From positions 1 to 64,000 of IMG/VR virus record IMGVR_UViG_3300020185_004854: a stretch of DNA of 64,000 bases, one strand, 5' to 3'. Source of the stretch: a virus. Shown one piece after another: positions 7,164-14,920 of this stretch. The position numbers and the translations under genes are program-made. Numbering within the stretch: position 1 is the stretch's first letter; each line of letters begins with the position of its first letter. The notes below the pieces were generated by a model. That model was not told the origin of the DNA. It did no database searches and worked only from the letters and a program-made list of their open reading frames with translations.

Positions 7164-7365
7164 GCTCAGAATCTTCTTGTGGTAATTCTTCTACTTCTTC
7201 GATATAACTAAGATCGGAATTTTGTTTCCAAGCAGAGGGAATTTCCCAATCAGCTTCCATTTCTGAAAAAGCGATATCTTCTGCTTTCTCTGCTGATTCA
7301 GCAGTAACAAAATAAGTGCGACAAGTCGATCCTACTATTTCCACTTCGTATTTTTTCTTATTCAT
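7138..7365 (-). CDS. Small 'AES' family protein, 75 aa
   Basis: KKYEVEIVGSTCRTYFVTAE then SAEKAEDIAFSEM: two β-strands and the 'AES..(K/E)A' helix shared with 4722-4952 and 5944-6135, then an acidic tail. Function unknown. Confidence 0.6.
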   Translation of the reverse strand: MNKKKYEVEIVGSTCRTYFVTAESAEKAEDIAFSEMEADWEIPSAWKQNSDLSYIEEVEELPQEDSELDNLNQDL

Positions 7366-7370
7366 TATTT

Positions 7371-7652
7371 TTACTCTCCATTATTTTTACTCTCCATTAT
7401 TTTTTTAGCATCCATTAAAGCATGACAGAACTCTTCAATCTTGTCAACAGGAATCTGAAAAAACTTATTATGACTCATTCCGTGACTTGTTATTGCTTTG
7501 CAAGTAACATGAGTGTTGAAGTCCCATGCCTTTACTTCAAGCCCACTTAAACCACTACAATCTTTTGAGCTAGACCAAGAGGTTTGCTTTGTCATTTCTT
7601 CCTTAGTTCTACCTTTAGACCAAGCTATTTCTTTTGTTATTTCTTTATTCAT
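7371..7652 (-). CDS. Orphan protein, 93 aa
   Basis: N-terminal half is Thr/Ser/Trp-rich (EITKEIAWSKGRTKEEMTKQ); C-terminal half has 'IPVDKIEEFCHALMDAKKIM'. The end is followed by a short direct repeat, tttttactctccatta, seen twice in 7369-7397. No function recognised. Confidence 0.55.
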   Translation of the reverse strand: MNKEITKEIAWSKGRTKEEMTKQTSWSSSKDCSGLSGLEVKAWDFNTHVTCKAITSHGMSHNKFFQIPVDKIEEFCHALMDAKKIMESKNNGE

Positions 7653-7812
7653 GGTTTACATCTTTCCATACTTTATCATCTTTGTCAAGGTTAGAACTTA
7701 AAATCATTACTTTTTTATAAACAGGGTAAAGAAATGCGAAATAATCGCAGTAAAGAAAAAAACTAATTAAATGACCAAGATAATACAGAACTCGACTTGA
7801 AAATGTACTCAT
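7645..7812 (-). CDS. Small hydrophobic protein, 55 aa
   Basis: Reads MSTFSSRVLYYLGHLISFFL, then YCDYFAFLYPVYKKVMILSS; the aromatic, hydrophobic N-terminal half is probably membrane-associated. The ATG overlaps the stop of the secreted-protein gene upstream by 4 nt. Function unknown. Confidence 0.45.
   Translation of the reverse strand: MSTFSSRVLYYLGHLISFFLYCDYFAFLYPVYKKVMILSSNLDKDDKVWKDVNHE
7660..7688 (-). promoter_or_regulatory. sigma70-like promoter, leaderless geometry
   Basis: TTGACA (7683-7688), 17-bp spacer, AAAGAT (7660-7665); predicted start 7653, one base before the ATG at 7652. It lies inside the 55-aa gene upstream. Confidence 0.55.
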
Positions 7813-8261
7813 TCGTTCCTATGCGCATTTTCATCTTTATTATCAATAAAAATGTAATAAGCTCTTCGTTTCGGATGAGGTTCAATGTTTGCCCCTCCAA
7901 ATTTTGTATAAGTTAGTCTTACGACTTTATTTGGATATTTTTCTTTCATATTTTTTTTCATCCACGCTATCCAAGATTCAAATTTATATAAAATATCAAA
8001 ACCAATACCGAAACCATTTAATCCGTGATTTAAATTAGCTTTATCTTGCATAATTTGAACCTTGTAATATGGATGTTTTGGATGTCGAAACCTAAAATAC
8101 TTTCCACCCGACATATCTGATTTTGTATCCTTGGGAAACCTAAAGCCCAAATCTTCTAAATAGTACCTGCAATTTTCAGTAGGATATAATTGATACAACG
8201 AACCGCAAACCCCGAAGCAAGAACTGCTTAAAATAAAAAATAATAATATTAATTTAGTCAT
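7809..8261 (-). CDS. Exported protein, 150 aa
   Basis: A clear N-terminal signal peptide (MTKLILLFFILSSSCFGVCG) is followed by a soluble domain with FRFRHPKHPYYKVQIMQDK and a likely Cys pair. It is probably periplasmic, or a lipoprotein if the Cys near residue 19 is processed. No enzyme motif seen. Phage exported proteins often act in superinfection exclusion or lysis, but nothing here decides between those. Confidence 0.65.
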   Translation of the reverse strand: MTKLILLFFILSSSCFGVCGSLYQLYPTENCRYYLEDLGFRFPKDTKSDMSGGKYFRFRHPKHPYYKVQIMQDKANLNHGLNGFGIGFDILYKFESWIAWMKKNMKEKYPNKVVRLTYTKFGGANIEPHPKRRAYYIFIDNKDENAHRNE

Positions 8262-8291
8262 TGTTTTTAAATTATATTTTTATGAAAATTA

Positions 8292-8576
8292 CTAATCTTC
8301 ATACATAAATATTGGAGTATATTCCCCGACATAAGCCCCTCCAATATTAAAATGAAAAAAATCTAAAGCTTCATCGTGTGTCATGTCACTTTCTCCAACT
8401 AAACCTTCTATAATCATATTAATGGAGTAGATGACTTTACCATCAGTAGTATAACCCATGATGGCGTGATCGTGACCATCAGCAAATAACGCATTAGGAT
8501 TATACTCGGCAATGCCTTCTTTTAATTGTTCAAGACGATCATGGCGATCTTTTTTAATTTTTTGTATAATATCCAT
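8292..8576 (-). CDS. Orphan protein, 94 aa
   Basis: I start at the ATG at 8576 (MDIIQKIKKDRHD) because AAGGAAG precedes it and a longer GTG-initiated frame (8627) would begin inside this gene's own promoter. The C-terminal part (DEALDFFHFNIGGAYVGEYT and FMYED) fits a small conserved phage family of unknown role. Confidence 0.6.
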   Translation of the reverse strand: MDIIQKIKKDRHDRLEQLKEGIAEYNPNALFADGHDHAIMGYTTDGKVIYSINMIIEGLVGESDMTHDEALDFFHFNIGGAYVGEYTPIFMYED

Positions 8577-8607
8577 TTTTTCTTCCTTGTTTTTGTTACA
8601 AACACAA

Positions 8608-8635
8608 TTATTATCTTTGCAAGCCACAATGTCAA
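8608..8635 (-). promoter_or_regulatory. sigma70-like promoter
   Basis: TTGACA (8630-8635), 16-bp spacer, TAATAA (8608-8613); predicted start about 8601, leaving a 24-nt leader with a Shine-Dalgarno site. This is one of the few conventional leaders here. Confidence 0.5.
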
Positions 8636-8853
8636 GAAAAATTTTCTAATAACCAATTTAAATAGCTTTTTAATTCATAGAAAAATCTGTCAGAATTATC
8701 TTGATCAAACCAAAAAGTGAGATTTTCAATTAAATCCCCTGTTTTGTTGGAGACTAACTCTAATTCTTCGATTGAAAAATTACCACTATTAATAATATCT
8801 TCAAGGATAAGTTTATTAGCGCTAACAAGAGCTTCGATTGCTTCTTCATTCAT
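8632..8853 (-). CDS. Small acidic orphan protein, 73 aa
   Basis: Helical and acidic throughout (EALVSANKLILEDIINSGNF). Overlaps the gene upstream by 4 nt. Not recognised. Confidence 0.55.
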   Translation of the reverse strand: MNEEAIEALVSANKLILEDIINSGNFSIEELELVSNKTGDLIENLTFWFDQDNSDRFFYELKSYLNWLLENFS

Positions 8854-9062
8854 TTCCCGTTATACTCCGCATTGGACAAAACAACATCTTCAATTAATTT
8901 CATAGCTTCATTTTGCATGAAAGGTTTTAGTTTGTCAAGCAATTTATTCGCAACCATTTCTTGCGCTGATTCAGATTGTAGATTTATTTGGCAAGTTCCT
9001 GTGTTGCCACAAGCAATCTCGCTTAATGTTTTTAATATTACTTTTTTTAATTCTTCTTGCAT
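8850..9062 (-). CDS. Small helical orphan protein, 70 aa
   Basis: Helical, with Cys-Gly-Asn-Thr-Gly-Thr-Cys in the middle; not recognised. First of an overlapping pair with 8632-8853. Confidence 0.55.
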   Translation of the reverse strand: MQEELKKVILKTLSEIACGNTGTCQINLQSESAQEMVANKLLDKLKPFMQNEAMKLIEDVVLSNAEYNGK

Positions 9063-9087
9063 TTATTTTATTAGTTGATTATTAATA

Positions 9088-9378
9088 CTATATTTGTTTC
9101 CACCCTATTTTCTTTCTGCACTCTACATTTGATTTGTACATCTCTTTCTGTCTCTTTAATTCAAGGTCATTATCTTGCATTCTTGCTATAGCTTTGTTTT
9201 CAGTCATTCTTCCATCAAGCACCTCTCTAACGCAAATTTGCACTATACTTGCAGTAACTCTGTAGGGATAATTTCTGCAAATGAACTTATAAAACTTGCC
9301 ACTTATTTTGCCATACTTTAATTTTTTGTGCAAAAATCTTCTGTAATTGCAATTTTTGGTATTATGTAGTGTTTTCAT
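9088..9378 (-). CDS. Basic orphan protein, 96 aa
   Basis: Strongly basic with several aromatic residues (NCNYRRFLHKKLKYGKISGK), so nucleic-acid binding is possible. No family recognised. Confidence 0.55.
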   Translation of the reverse strand: MKTLHNTKNCNYRRFLHKKLKYGKISGKFYKFICRNYPYRVTASIVQICVREVLDGRMTENKAIARMQDNDLELKRQKEMYKSNVECRKKIGWKQI

Positions 9379-9386
9379 TTATTATT

Positions 9387-9656
9387 TCATTCATCGTTAC
9401 CCTCAAAAAGATCAACCATTACATCTGTTGCAAATTCCTCTACTGAATGCCCTTGAGGCATAAGAGACTGAATGTAAGTTATAACTTTTTTACCCACTTC
9501 GTCATGAACAGGAGAAAAAGCATAAGTGGTCATATCTTTGTTGCTACCATAGCCAAACTCAATAACAATGTGACAATCATCTAAAACATCTTTGTTCGTA
9601 ATTGGACAAGTTTGATTTAATTGATCGTCATAAAACGGGTTTAATTTTTTACTCAT
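9387..9656 (-). CDS. Orphan protein, 89 aa
   Basis: I use the ATG at 9656 (MSKKLNPFYDDQ), preceded by GGGGGAGC, rather than the earlier frame start at 9683. β-rich middle (DCHIVIEFGYGSNKDMTTYA) and acidic end. Function unknown. Confidence 0.6.
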   Translation of the reverse strand: MSKKLNPFYDDQLNQTCPITNKDVLDDCHIVIEFGYGSNKDMTTYAFSPVHDEVGKKVITYIQSLMPQGHSVEEFATDVMVDLFEGNDE

Positions 9657-9855
9657 TTTTGCTCCCCCAAAATCCACAAACACATGGTTTATTGTCTTTT
9701 TGATTTGCTCCTTCTCGAAAGCCTTTTTCGTATGATTGGTTTGCGTTTTTACTTAATATTTTTTCAAACTTTTTAGCGAGATGTTCTTGAGCATCCGCCC
9801 AACCTTTATCAAAACCTTTCTGATAACTAATGTCTTCTATCATCTGCTCTATCAT
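9649..9855 (-). CDS. Small protein with internal repeat, 68 aa
   Basis: Two similar stretches, 'YQKGFDKGWADAQEHLAKKF' and 'YEKGFREGANQ', suggest a short helical repeat of the Y-x-x-G-(Y/F)-x-x-G type. Ends CVCGFWGSKNE. Its ATG lies in a 17-bp sequence repeated at the next gene's start (10051-10067). Confidence 0.55.
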   Translation of the reverse strand: MIEQMIEDISYQKGFDKGWADAQEHLAKKFEKILSKNANQSYEKGFREGANQKDNKPCVCGFWGSKNE

Positions 9856-9863
9856 AATATTAT

Positions 9864-10055
9864 TTATCTATTTAAAGCGCGAATAATTGATTGTACCCCT
9901 TCGGATTTTTTTGTATGCAACTGCTCCCCATTAACAAAGGTTATTTTCCACCATCTTTCGTTTGGTCGTAAAGGGTCAAACCTCTCTTTTACATAAACTA
10001 CATTTTTCGGGTTTATATAATATCGCTCTTGATTAGCGTCTTCAATTTGAATCAT
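9864..10055 (-). CDS. Small orphan protein, 63 aa
   Basis: Compact and apparently β-rich: 'YINPKNVVYVKERFDPLRPN' and 'WWKITFVNGEQLHTKKSEGV' resemble a LytTR-like or SH3-like small barrel. No function assigned. Confidence 0.55.
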   Translation of the reverse strand: MIQIEDANQERYYINPKNVVYVKERFDPLRPNERWWKITFVNGEQLHTKKSEGVQSIIRALNR

Positions 10056-10063
10056 AATATTAT

Positions 10064-10270
10064 TTATTTTAAATGACCTTGTCTGTTTTCATCTCTTTCT
10101 TCTTGAGTGAACCATTTATATTCTGTATTAATTAATTCGTCTACATTGCTTGGGTGATACCCCATGCTGACAAGTAAACCTTTAAACATATCCGCAACAC
10201 TTTCTGCATCTATATCGTCATCATTTTCAACACTATAAGTTTTATTATAATTAGTTATTGTTATTTTCAT
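10064..10270 (-). CDS. Small orphan protein, 68 aa
   Basis: Begins MKITITNYNKTYSVENDDDI, then an amphipathic helix (VADMFKGLLVSMGY); the pattern is typical of small phage proteins of unknown function that precede regulatory genes. Confidence 0.55.
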   Translation of the reverse strand: MKITITNYNKTYSVENDDDIDAESVADMFKGLLVSMGYHPSNVDELINTEYKWFTQEERDENRQGHLK

Positions 10271-10273
10271 TAT

Positions 10274-10555
10274 TTAATTCCAATTAAAATCCGCTGAGAT
10301 GGCAAAAGCTAATCTATCTCGCCAAGGGTTTCCGTATTTATCTTTTTGACTAGGGTCAGTAATTCTCACAATAATGTTGTACCCCGAAACATCATCTAAT
10401 TGCTCGCCATCAGTAGACCACTCTCCATCTATATCTAGAGTGCTACTATCTGTAACCCAACAATCTTCTTGGTAATCAAGGAAGCGAACAGGCACAGATA
10501 AATCTTCTGCAATTAAATCTCCCCTAATGGTTAAATGACTATTTTTTGCACTCAT
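10274..10555 (-). CDS. Orphan β-rich protein, 93 aa
   Basis: Many alternating hydrophobic and acidic residues, probably all-β. Overlaps the 192-aa gene upstream by 4 nt. Not recognised. Confidence 0.55.
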   Translation of the reverse strand: MSAKNSHLTIRGDLIAEDLSVPVRFLDYQEDCWVTDSSTLDIDGEWSTDGEQLDDVSGYNIIVRITDPSQKDKYGNPWRDRLAFAISADFNWN

Positions 10556-11130
10556 TTTGCGTATTCACATTGGTTTTTATGTTCCATTAATTGTTTAATT
10601 TTATCTTTAGCATTATACCAAAGTTCTTTAGAATCGTTTTGTAATTTTTGCATACCATAATCATAGTATATCTCGCAGATCATGTCAATGTTTTTATCAT
10701 TAGGTTTAACAATAAAATGATTCCATTTTTTTTCTCCATCAATTGTTTCTTGCTCTATCCATTCAGCAGGAAAACCATCGGGGAAATACATTAGATTGTT
10801 ATCTTCAGCAAATTTTCTAGCAAGAGAAACGAAACTCCCCTCTGTTTTATGGCATTCGTAATAGTTTGAATCTTTACCCCAAGATTCGTAAGTGCTAATG
10901 TAAAATTCAAAAGTATCTTTTATGGCAACATATTCTTGTCTCCACTTTGGTTGCTCTTCATCTCCATGCTCTACAAGTTCAACACTATGCTCTTTGCCGT
11001 ACCATTTCATATGAGACATAACCTTTTTGCTAGAATAAACTAAACCTTTAAACTCTTCTAGGAGTTGTTTGTTAGACTTGGTAGTCTGTGTCGTTCTTTT
11101 GAAACTTGTTGTGTGCCCTTCTCCGCTCAT
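10552..11130 (-). CDS. Orphan protein, 192 aa
   Basis: A Trp/Tyr-rich, acidic protein (for example 'FEFYISTYESWGKDSNYYEC'). No motif recognised. First gene after the strong promoter at 11170-11198, with a 33-nt AT-only leader lacking a Shine-Dalgarno site; genes down to 9088 probably share the transcript. Confidence 0.6.
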   Translation of the reverse strand: MSGEGHTTSFKRTTQTTKSNKQLLEEFKGLVYSSKKVMSHMKWYGKEHSVELVEHGDEEQPKWRQEYVAIKDTFEFYISTYESWGKDSNYYECHKTEGSFVSLARKFAEDNNLMYFPDGFPAEWIEQETIDGEKKWNHFIVKPNDKNIDMICEIYYDYGMQKLQNDSKELWYNAKDKIKQLMEHKNQCEYAK

Positions 11131-11169
11131 AATTTTTAAAATATAATGTATAACATAAAACTAAAAGTA

Positions 11170-11198
11170 ACTATATTAATGAATATAGAATATGTCAA
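11170..11198 (-). promoter_or_regulatory. Strong sigma70-like promoter
   Basis: TTGACA (11193-11198), 17-bp spacer, TATAGT (11170-11175); predicted start about 11163, 33 nt before the ATG at 11130. It lies in a 112-nt AT-rich gap. Confidence 0.7.
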
Positions 11199-11242
11199 TA
11201 GAAAAATGTCTTTTTTGCTCCAATCACCCATTCCACTTATTT

Positions 11243-11545
11243 TCACGAACCTAGATCAGATTCTTTTACAAAAACCCCATCAATCATTTTACCCTTACGA
11301 TCTTTTATATCCTCATAAGCAACTTCAAGACATTCTTCAAGAGAAGTTCGATTTCTTTCACAAATGTTAATCATTACCACTAACATATCTCCAATATCAT
11401 CGAGAATAGGTTTTTCTTTACATATAGAATCTGAAAGCTCTCCAAGTTCTTGTAGCAACTTTAAGGTCTGAGTTTTGTCATCTGACCCATTGATAAGATT
11501 GCGATCTTTGTGCCATTGTATTATTTTATTTATCATTTGTTTCAT
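11243..11545 (-). CDS. MazG-like nucleotide pyrophosphohydrolase
   Basis: 100 aa, the size of single-domain phage MazG proteins. The metal-binding pattern is visible: QELGELSDSI (ExxE), then DDIGDMLVVM (DxxD) about 25 residues later, followed by 'SLEECLEVAYEDIKDRKGKM'. The family hydrolyses NTPs, dNTPs or (p)ppGpp-related molecules; phage members are proposed to reset nucleotide pools or alarmone levels. Substrate here is unknown. Confidence 0.8.
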   Translation of the reverse strand: MKQMINKIIQWHKDRNLINGSDDKTQTLKLLQELGELSDSICKEKPILDDIGDMLVVMINICERNRTSLEECLEVAYEDIKDRKGKMIDGVFVKESDLGS

Positions 11546-11552
11546 TTTAAAA

Positions 11553-11702
11553 TTAGTAACTGCTTAATAATAAAAATGTTATAAAGAGAATAATGAATAA
11601 CTCAAAGATAATATAATTATTATAAGAAATAAGATTAACAAGTCTTTTAAGCACATCAAGAAATTTGGATTGTTTTTTAATACAATTTATATTAACTTCC
11701 AA
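11553..11702 (-). CDS. Possible membrane peptide, about 49 aa
   Basis: After the gene at 11692-12084, an open frame ends with YIIFELFIILFITFLLLSSY, a convincing transmembrane helix. It has no ATG; a TTG at 11702 or 11708 overlapping the upstream gene would be needed. This fills an otherwise empty 150-nt gap. Confidence 0.3.
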   Translation of the reverse strand: MEVNINCIKKQSKFLDVLKRLVNLISYNNYIIFELFIILFITFLLLSSY

Positions 11703-12084
11703 ATACAACTTTTCTACCTCCGTAATCTTTATTATAACTAAATAAATATTGCTCTCTATCTGTGTCAATCTGATGATGAGGATTATCTTTAGTTGGTGGA
11801 TCAACTGCATAGCAAGCAACATCCCAAGACCATGAGTTAGGATGAGTGAATTCGTACTCCCCCGAACCATCTTGTTTAAGGACACACCAATCATCCCCAC
11901 AATAGATATTGTAATCTACATAAGTGTCATCTTCTAATTTATAGCTATTCCAATAATCAAAATTATCCCCTTCAGTTTTAACTTCGGGATTAAATTCTAC
12001 TTTTTTAATATGCTCTAATGCTAAATCAACTATCGCTAACGAAGCTCTCTTGGGAGCTTTCCACTCTTCAAGTGTTTTAATCAT
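11692..12084 (-). CDS. Orphan protein, 130 aa
   Basis: Acidic, with aromatic clusters (DYNIYCGDDWCVLKQDGSGE). No family recognised. Overlaps the gene upstream by 4 nt. Confidence 0.55.
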   Translation of the reverse strand: MIKTLEEWKAPKRASLAIVDLALEHIKKVEFNPEVKTEGDNFDYWNSYKLEDDTYVDYNIYCGDDWCVLKQDGSGEYEFTHPNSWSWDVACYAVDPPTKDNPHHQIDTDREQYLFSYNKDYGGRKVVFGS

Positions 12085-12296
12085 GATATTTCTTTTTCTT
12101 TAATTAATTGCTCAAATATATCCCACATTTTTTGGTAGCGAGTATCGTGTAGTTGTTTCATTCCGATCAACATATTTAATAGTTGGTCTTCTGTATGCTT
12201 GATTGGGGAATCTCCAATCGCATATATTATTGTTTCTATGTCTTCGCCTATTTGGTGAAGGTTGCTCATTGAGTCTTCTAATTCAAATCTATTCAT
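12081..12296 (-). CDS. Small helical orphan protein, 71 aa
   Basis: Helical and acidic. Its ATG lies 8 nt after the -10 box at 12305-12310, so the transcript is predicted to be effectively leaderless. Confidence 0.55.
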   Translation of the reverse strand: MNRFELEDSMSNLHQIGEDIETIIYAIGDSPIKHTEDQLLNMLIGMKQLHDTRYQKMWDIFEQLIKEKEIS

Positions 12297-12304
12297 GGTA
12301 TTTA

Positions 12305-12332
12305 ACTATATGATTTTTTGATTACTTGTCAA
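12305..12332 (-). promoter_or_regulatory. sigma70-like promoter, near-leaderless
   Basis: TTGACA (12327-12332), 16-bp spacer, TATAGT (12305-12310); predicted start 12298, two bases before the ATG. Confidence 0.6.
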
Positions 12333-12336
12333 GGAT

Positions 12337-14001
12337 TTAATTACTTGCGCAGAAAGACTTATTGTTAACTTTTGTTGCGACTTCGTTATTGGGGAGTGTA
12401 ATTTTAACCCTAAACAACCTTCCTCCGTCAAAAGCTCTTAAGAGTTCTTGGTGGGTAATATTTGCATAGTCTAGGATTTTTTTTGTTAAACTATGACCTG
12501 AGTCTTCTAAGGCTCTTTTTAGATTTTGTTCACTTTCGGGATTTTTGCTTTCAACTCTTGGGTCATGAAAACGAGTTAAGCGATTACCCCCGCCTTTTTC
12601 ACCCTCTTCAAGAAGAATTTTCTGTATGTCGTTTCCCCTAGCTTGTACATCTTGATAACGCTCAAAAGAAAAAGTAGGAGTTGTTGAAATTCGTAGGGAA
12701 TTAATATATTTATCTTGAAAATAACATCTAATATCTGAATCTGACTCAATATTATTCGGGGCAATTGCATAATACAAATCAGTTTTAGTATTTTTTCTAT
12801 GAGAGGTAGCGTTAAAATGAGTAGCTATCTGAATATCCCTTATCAAGTCCCCAATAAACGGAAAATTTTCTATAGACACATCATTTAAATAAGCAGAATC
12901 TTTGTCAAAATTCGCTAAAAACTCAACAACACTTTGATCAACATAAATATTACAAGGTATTGGGAAGGGGTTTTTAATGTCTCTATACCCCATAAACCTT
13001 CCAAGTAAAGACTGAGCGATTGCTGACATAACTTTTCTATCTTCAATACAAAAGGCTATTCTTTTTTTCACAGAAGGATTAATTTTAATTCCCATTGCTA
13101 GACCTTGACAGGCTACTATCACCACAGGTTTTGAATATGATCTACGAATAGCGTGATCATAGGATTCTTTGATTTTACTACCTTCAATAGAGTTTACCGC
13201 ATAAGCTTCTATTTTTCCTTGATAGACATTATTTATCTTGTCAACTATTTGCTGACCATCATTAGCAGACTTAGAAACTCTTATTAAGCCTATTGGAGGG
13301 TCTTTCACGAATTCCTCTTTAAGAGTTCGATCTAAATCTTTAGAAATTAAGCGGTCTAGCTCCTCGCGTAACGATGGGTGGAGATTGCCATTTTGCAGTT
13401 TGTTTATCTCGTCCACAGGCTCTTTAAAAATTATGTTTTTATGATCTAAAAATTGTTGCGCGCCATAATACCCCTCCCCAACCTCTAAATCTAAAGCGCT
13501 AACTCTACCAAAAGTTTCTTCGTTTAAGTTGCCATGATTATGGAGGTGCATAAGTTGCCAATTAGTCGCTCCTTGGAAAATATAAAATGGTCTTCCCCAT
13601 TTTTGTTTCTTGTAAAATTTATTTATTAATATAATAGCTTTGTTGAATTTAGAATCGACTTTATGCCCGACATGAGCTTCATCAAAAACAAAAAATGGCG
13701 CGTAATCTGTAAATTCTCCGTTTTCCAAACGATTAACTAAATTAGATAATTTTTCGCATCCAACTTGTGGGTTTTTTTCTATAATCGCTCGTTCATTTTC
13801 ATCATACAAGTGATTATCGCTGACAACAGGAATAAAAAGCCCCGATCCCTCGTGCGCCATATGCTCTTGTAGGCATGGAGCAACGTCCGTTTTACCACTC
13901 TGACATGGTGCATTGAGTATAAGCGTGTGATACCCATCGTGATATCTGTTTAAAATTTTATTTACATTATTTTTTGTATTTTGAAAATATCTACTCATCA
14001 T
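12337..14001 (-). CDS. Superfamily 2 helicase/ATPase
   Basis: 554 aa. Walker A APCQSGKT (about residues 31-38), a DEAH box in FFVFDEAHVGHKVD (about 104-117), motif III-like FQGATN, and a C-terminal RecA-like lobe with GLAMGIKINPS and QSLLGRFMGY (motifs V and VI). It is phage-type and not close to a named E. coli helicase. The first ATG at 14001 is one base upstream of the predicted transcription start; the second ATG (13998) fits a 2-nt leader. A diverged copy of its first 35 codons lies at 27525-27659. Confidence 0.8.
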   Translation of the reverse strand: MMSRYFQNTKNNVNKILNRYHDGYHTLILNAPCQSGKTDVAPCLQEHMAHEGSGLFIPVVSDNHLYDENERAIIEKNPQVGCEKLSNLVNRLENGEFTDYAPFFVFDEAHVGHKVDSKFNKAIILINKFYKKQKWGRPFYIFQGATNWQLMHLHNHGNLNEETFGRVSALDLEVGEGYYGAQQFLDHKNIIFKEPVDEINKLQNGNLHPSLREELDRLISKDLDRTLKEEFVKDPPIGLIRVSKSANDGQQIVDKINNVYQGKIEAYAVNSIEGSKIKESYDHAIRRSYSKPVVIVACQGLAMGIKINPSVKKRIAFCIEDRKVMSAIAQSLLGRFMGYRDIKNPFPIPCNIYVDQSVVEFLANFDKDSAYLNDVSIENFPFIGDLIRDIQIATHFNATSHRKNTKTDLYYAIAPNNIESDSDIRCYFQDKYINSLRISTTPTFSFERYQDVQARGNDIQKILLEEGEKGGGNRLTRFHDPRVESKNPESEQNLKRALEDSGHSLTKKILDYANITHQELLRAFDGGRLFRVKITLPNNEVATKVNNKSFCASN

Positions 14002-14485
14002 ATTTAACTATATAGGTTTTAAACGATCTGTCAACTAAAATTTCTTGAATCATTGAATTAATAATTGTTTGACTTCCACCTGCAAGACCGCAAGAGATGC
14101 CGTAGGGGATGCCTAAAATCTTATTCTCGTCATCATGCTTACTTTGCCATTCAATGTGATCTGCGACATTTTCTAGCGCAACATAGAATGCTTCATAGTT
14201 AACTGCTCGTTCGCCTCCAATTTTATCTTGCGTATACATATTATATACCCCTTTAGTTTGAGTAGCATCAGCCCATGCAAAACTAAAGTTGCCTAAAATA
14301 TTTTTACCTTTCATCATTGCATGGCAATCAGCACTATAAGCTTGAGGATAAGTATGTTTAATTTGATGAGCAATACCCGCCCCCATTACATTATGCGTGT
14401 TGCAAGAATGAGCGATAAAGTCAAACCCATGAAAGTGCATCTTGAGCAAATTGCCATCTATAATTTTCAAATTACTTTTTGACAT
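13991..14485 (-). CDS. Macro-domain ADP-ribose hydrolase/phosphatase
   Basis: 164 aa, a single macro domain. Diagnostic segments are IIDGNLL, DFIAHSCNTHNVMGAGIAHQ (ligand-binding loop) and IPYGISCGLAGGSQ near the C-terminus, closest in style to Poa1p-type ADP-ribose-1''-phosphate phosphatases. It may remove ADP-ribose from macromolecules or recycle ADP-ribose phosphate. In a phage it could counter ADP-ribosylation-based defence such as DarT (inference). It overlaps the helicase start by 11 nt. Confidence 0.85.
   Translation of the reverse strand: MSKSNLKIIDGNLLKMHFHGFDFIAHSCNTHNVMGAGIAHQIKHTYPQAYSADCHAMMKGKNILGNFSFAWADATQTKGVYNMYTQDKIGGERAVNYEAFYVALENVADHIEWQSKHDDENKILGIPYGISCGLAGGSQTIINSMIQEILVDRSFKTYIVKYDE
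14007..14034 (-). promoter_or_regulatory. sigma70-like promoter, leaderless geometry
   Basis: TTGACA (14029-14034), 16-bp spacer, TATAGT (14007-14012); predicted start 14000. It lies within the 3' end of the macro-domain gene. Confidence 0.65.
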
Positions 14486-14879
14486 TTTGTTTTTTATTTT
14501 TTAGATAATCAGAAGCAATACCCTGCTCTTGATGCTGAAGGGCTACTTTTGAAGGATGACTGCTAAAACCTCTTGATGGAGCGTACCTCGGCTTTAAGGA
14601 AGCTATGAGCTTTCTACCTGCGTTGCTATATGGATTTGGTATCATACAATTTGGTTTTTTAGGGTGAATCATATACCCCTCTTTTATTAAATCAAACATT
14701 GGATGACCAATAGGTAAAACCCATTGACCATATTGATTTTTAATAGCTCCAAAAGTATTTTGAGTAACTTTGCAGGGGTTGTAAACCTCCCCCTTCACAA
14801 AGCCAAATTTTTCGGATTGTCGCTGACCAAAACAAAAAATGCTAAAAGTAAGCAAAATTATGTTAAATATTTTTTTCAT
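14472..14879 (-). CDS. Exported protein, 135 aa
   Basis: Starts with a typical signal peptide (MKKIFNIILLTFSIFCFGQ), probably cleaved after CFG. The mature part has two widely spaced Cys residues and no known motif. Probably periplasmic. Its promoter at 14889-14917 leaves about a 3-nt leader. Confidence 0.65.
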   Translation of the reverse strand: MKKIFNIILLTFSIFCFGQRQSEKFGFVKGEVYNPCKVTQNTFGAIKNQYGQWVLPIGHPMFDLIKEGYMIHPKKPNCMIPNPYSNAGRKLIASLKPRYAPSRGFSSHPSKVALQHQEQGIASDYLKNKKQNVKK

Positions 14880-14888
14880 AACAACTCC

Positions 14889-14917
14889 ACACTACAGCTA
14901 AAAAAAAGAAGTGTCAA
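14889..14917 (-). promoter_or_regulatory. sigma70-like promoter, near-leaderless
   Basis: TTGACA (14912-14917), 17-bp spacer, TAGTGT (14889-14894); predicted start 14882, three bases before the ATG at 14879. Confidence 0.65.
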
Positions 14918-14920
14918 GCC

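Noticed and set aside
8577-8627. GTG start giving MACKDNNCVC... for the gene at 8292
   Set aside because: It would lie between the -35 and -10 boxes of the gene's own promoter; ATG 8576 has a Shine-Dalgarno site.
11703-11900. Upstream part of the minus-strand frame 11553-11900
   Set aside because: It is out of frame with the better-supported gene at 11692-12084 and looks non-coding; only the 3' part has a convincing membrane helix.
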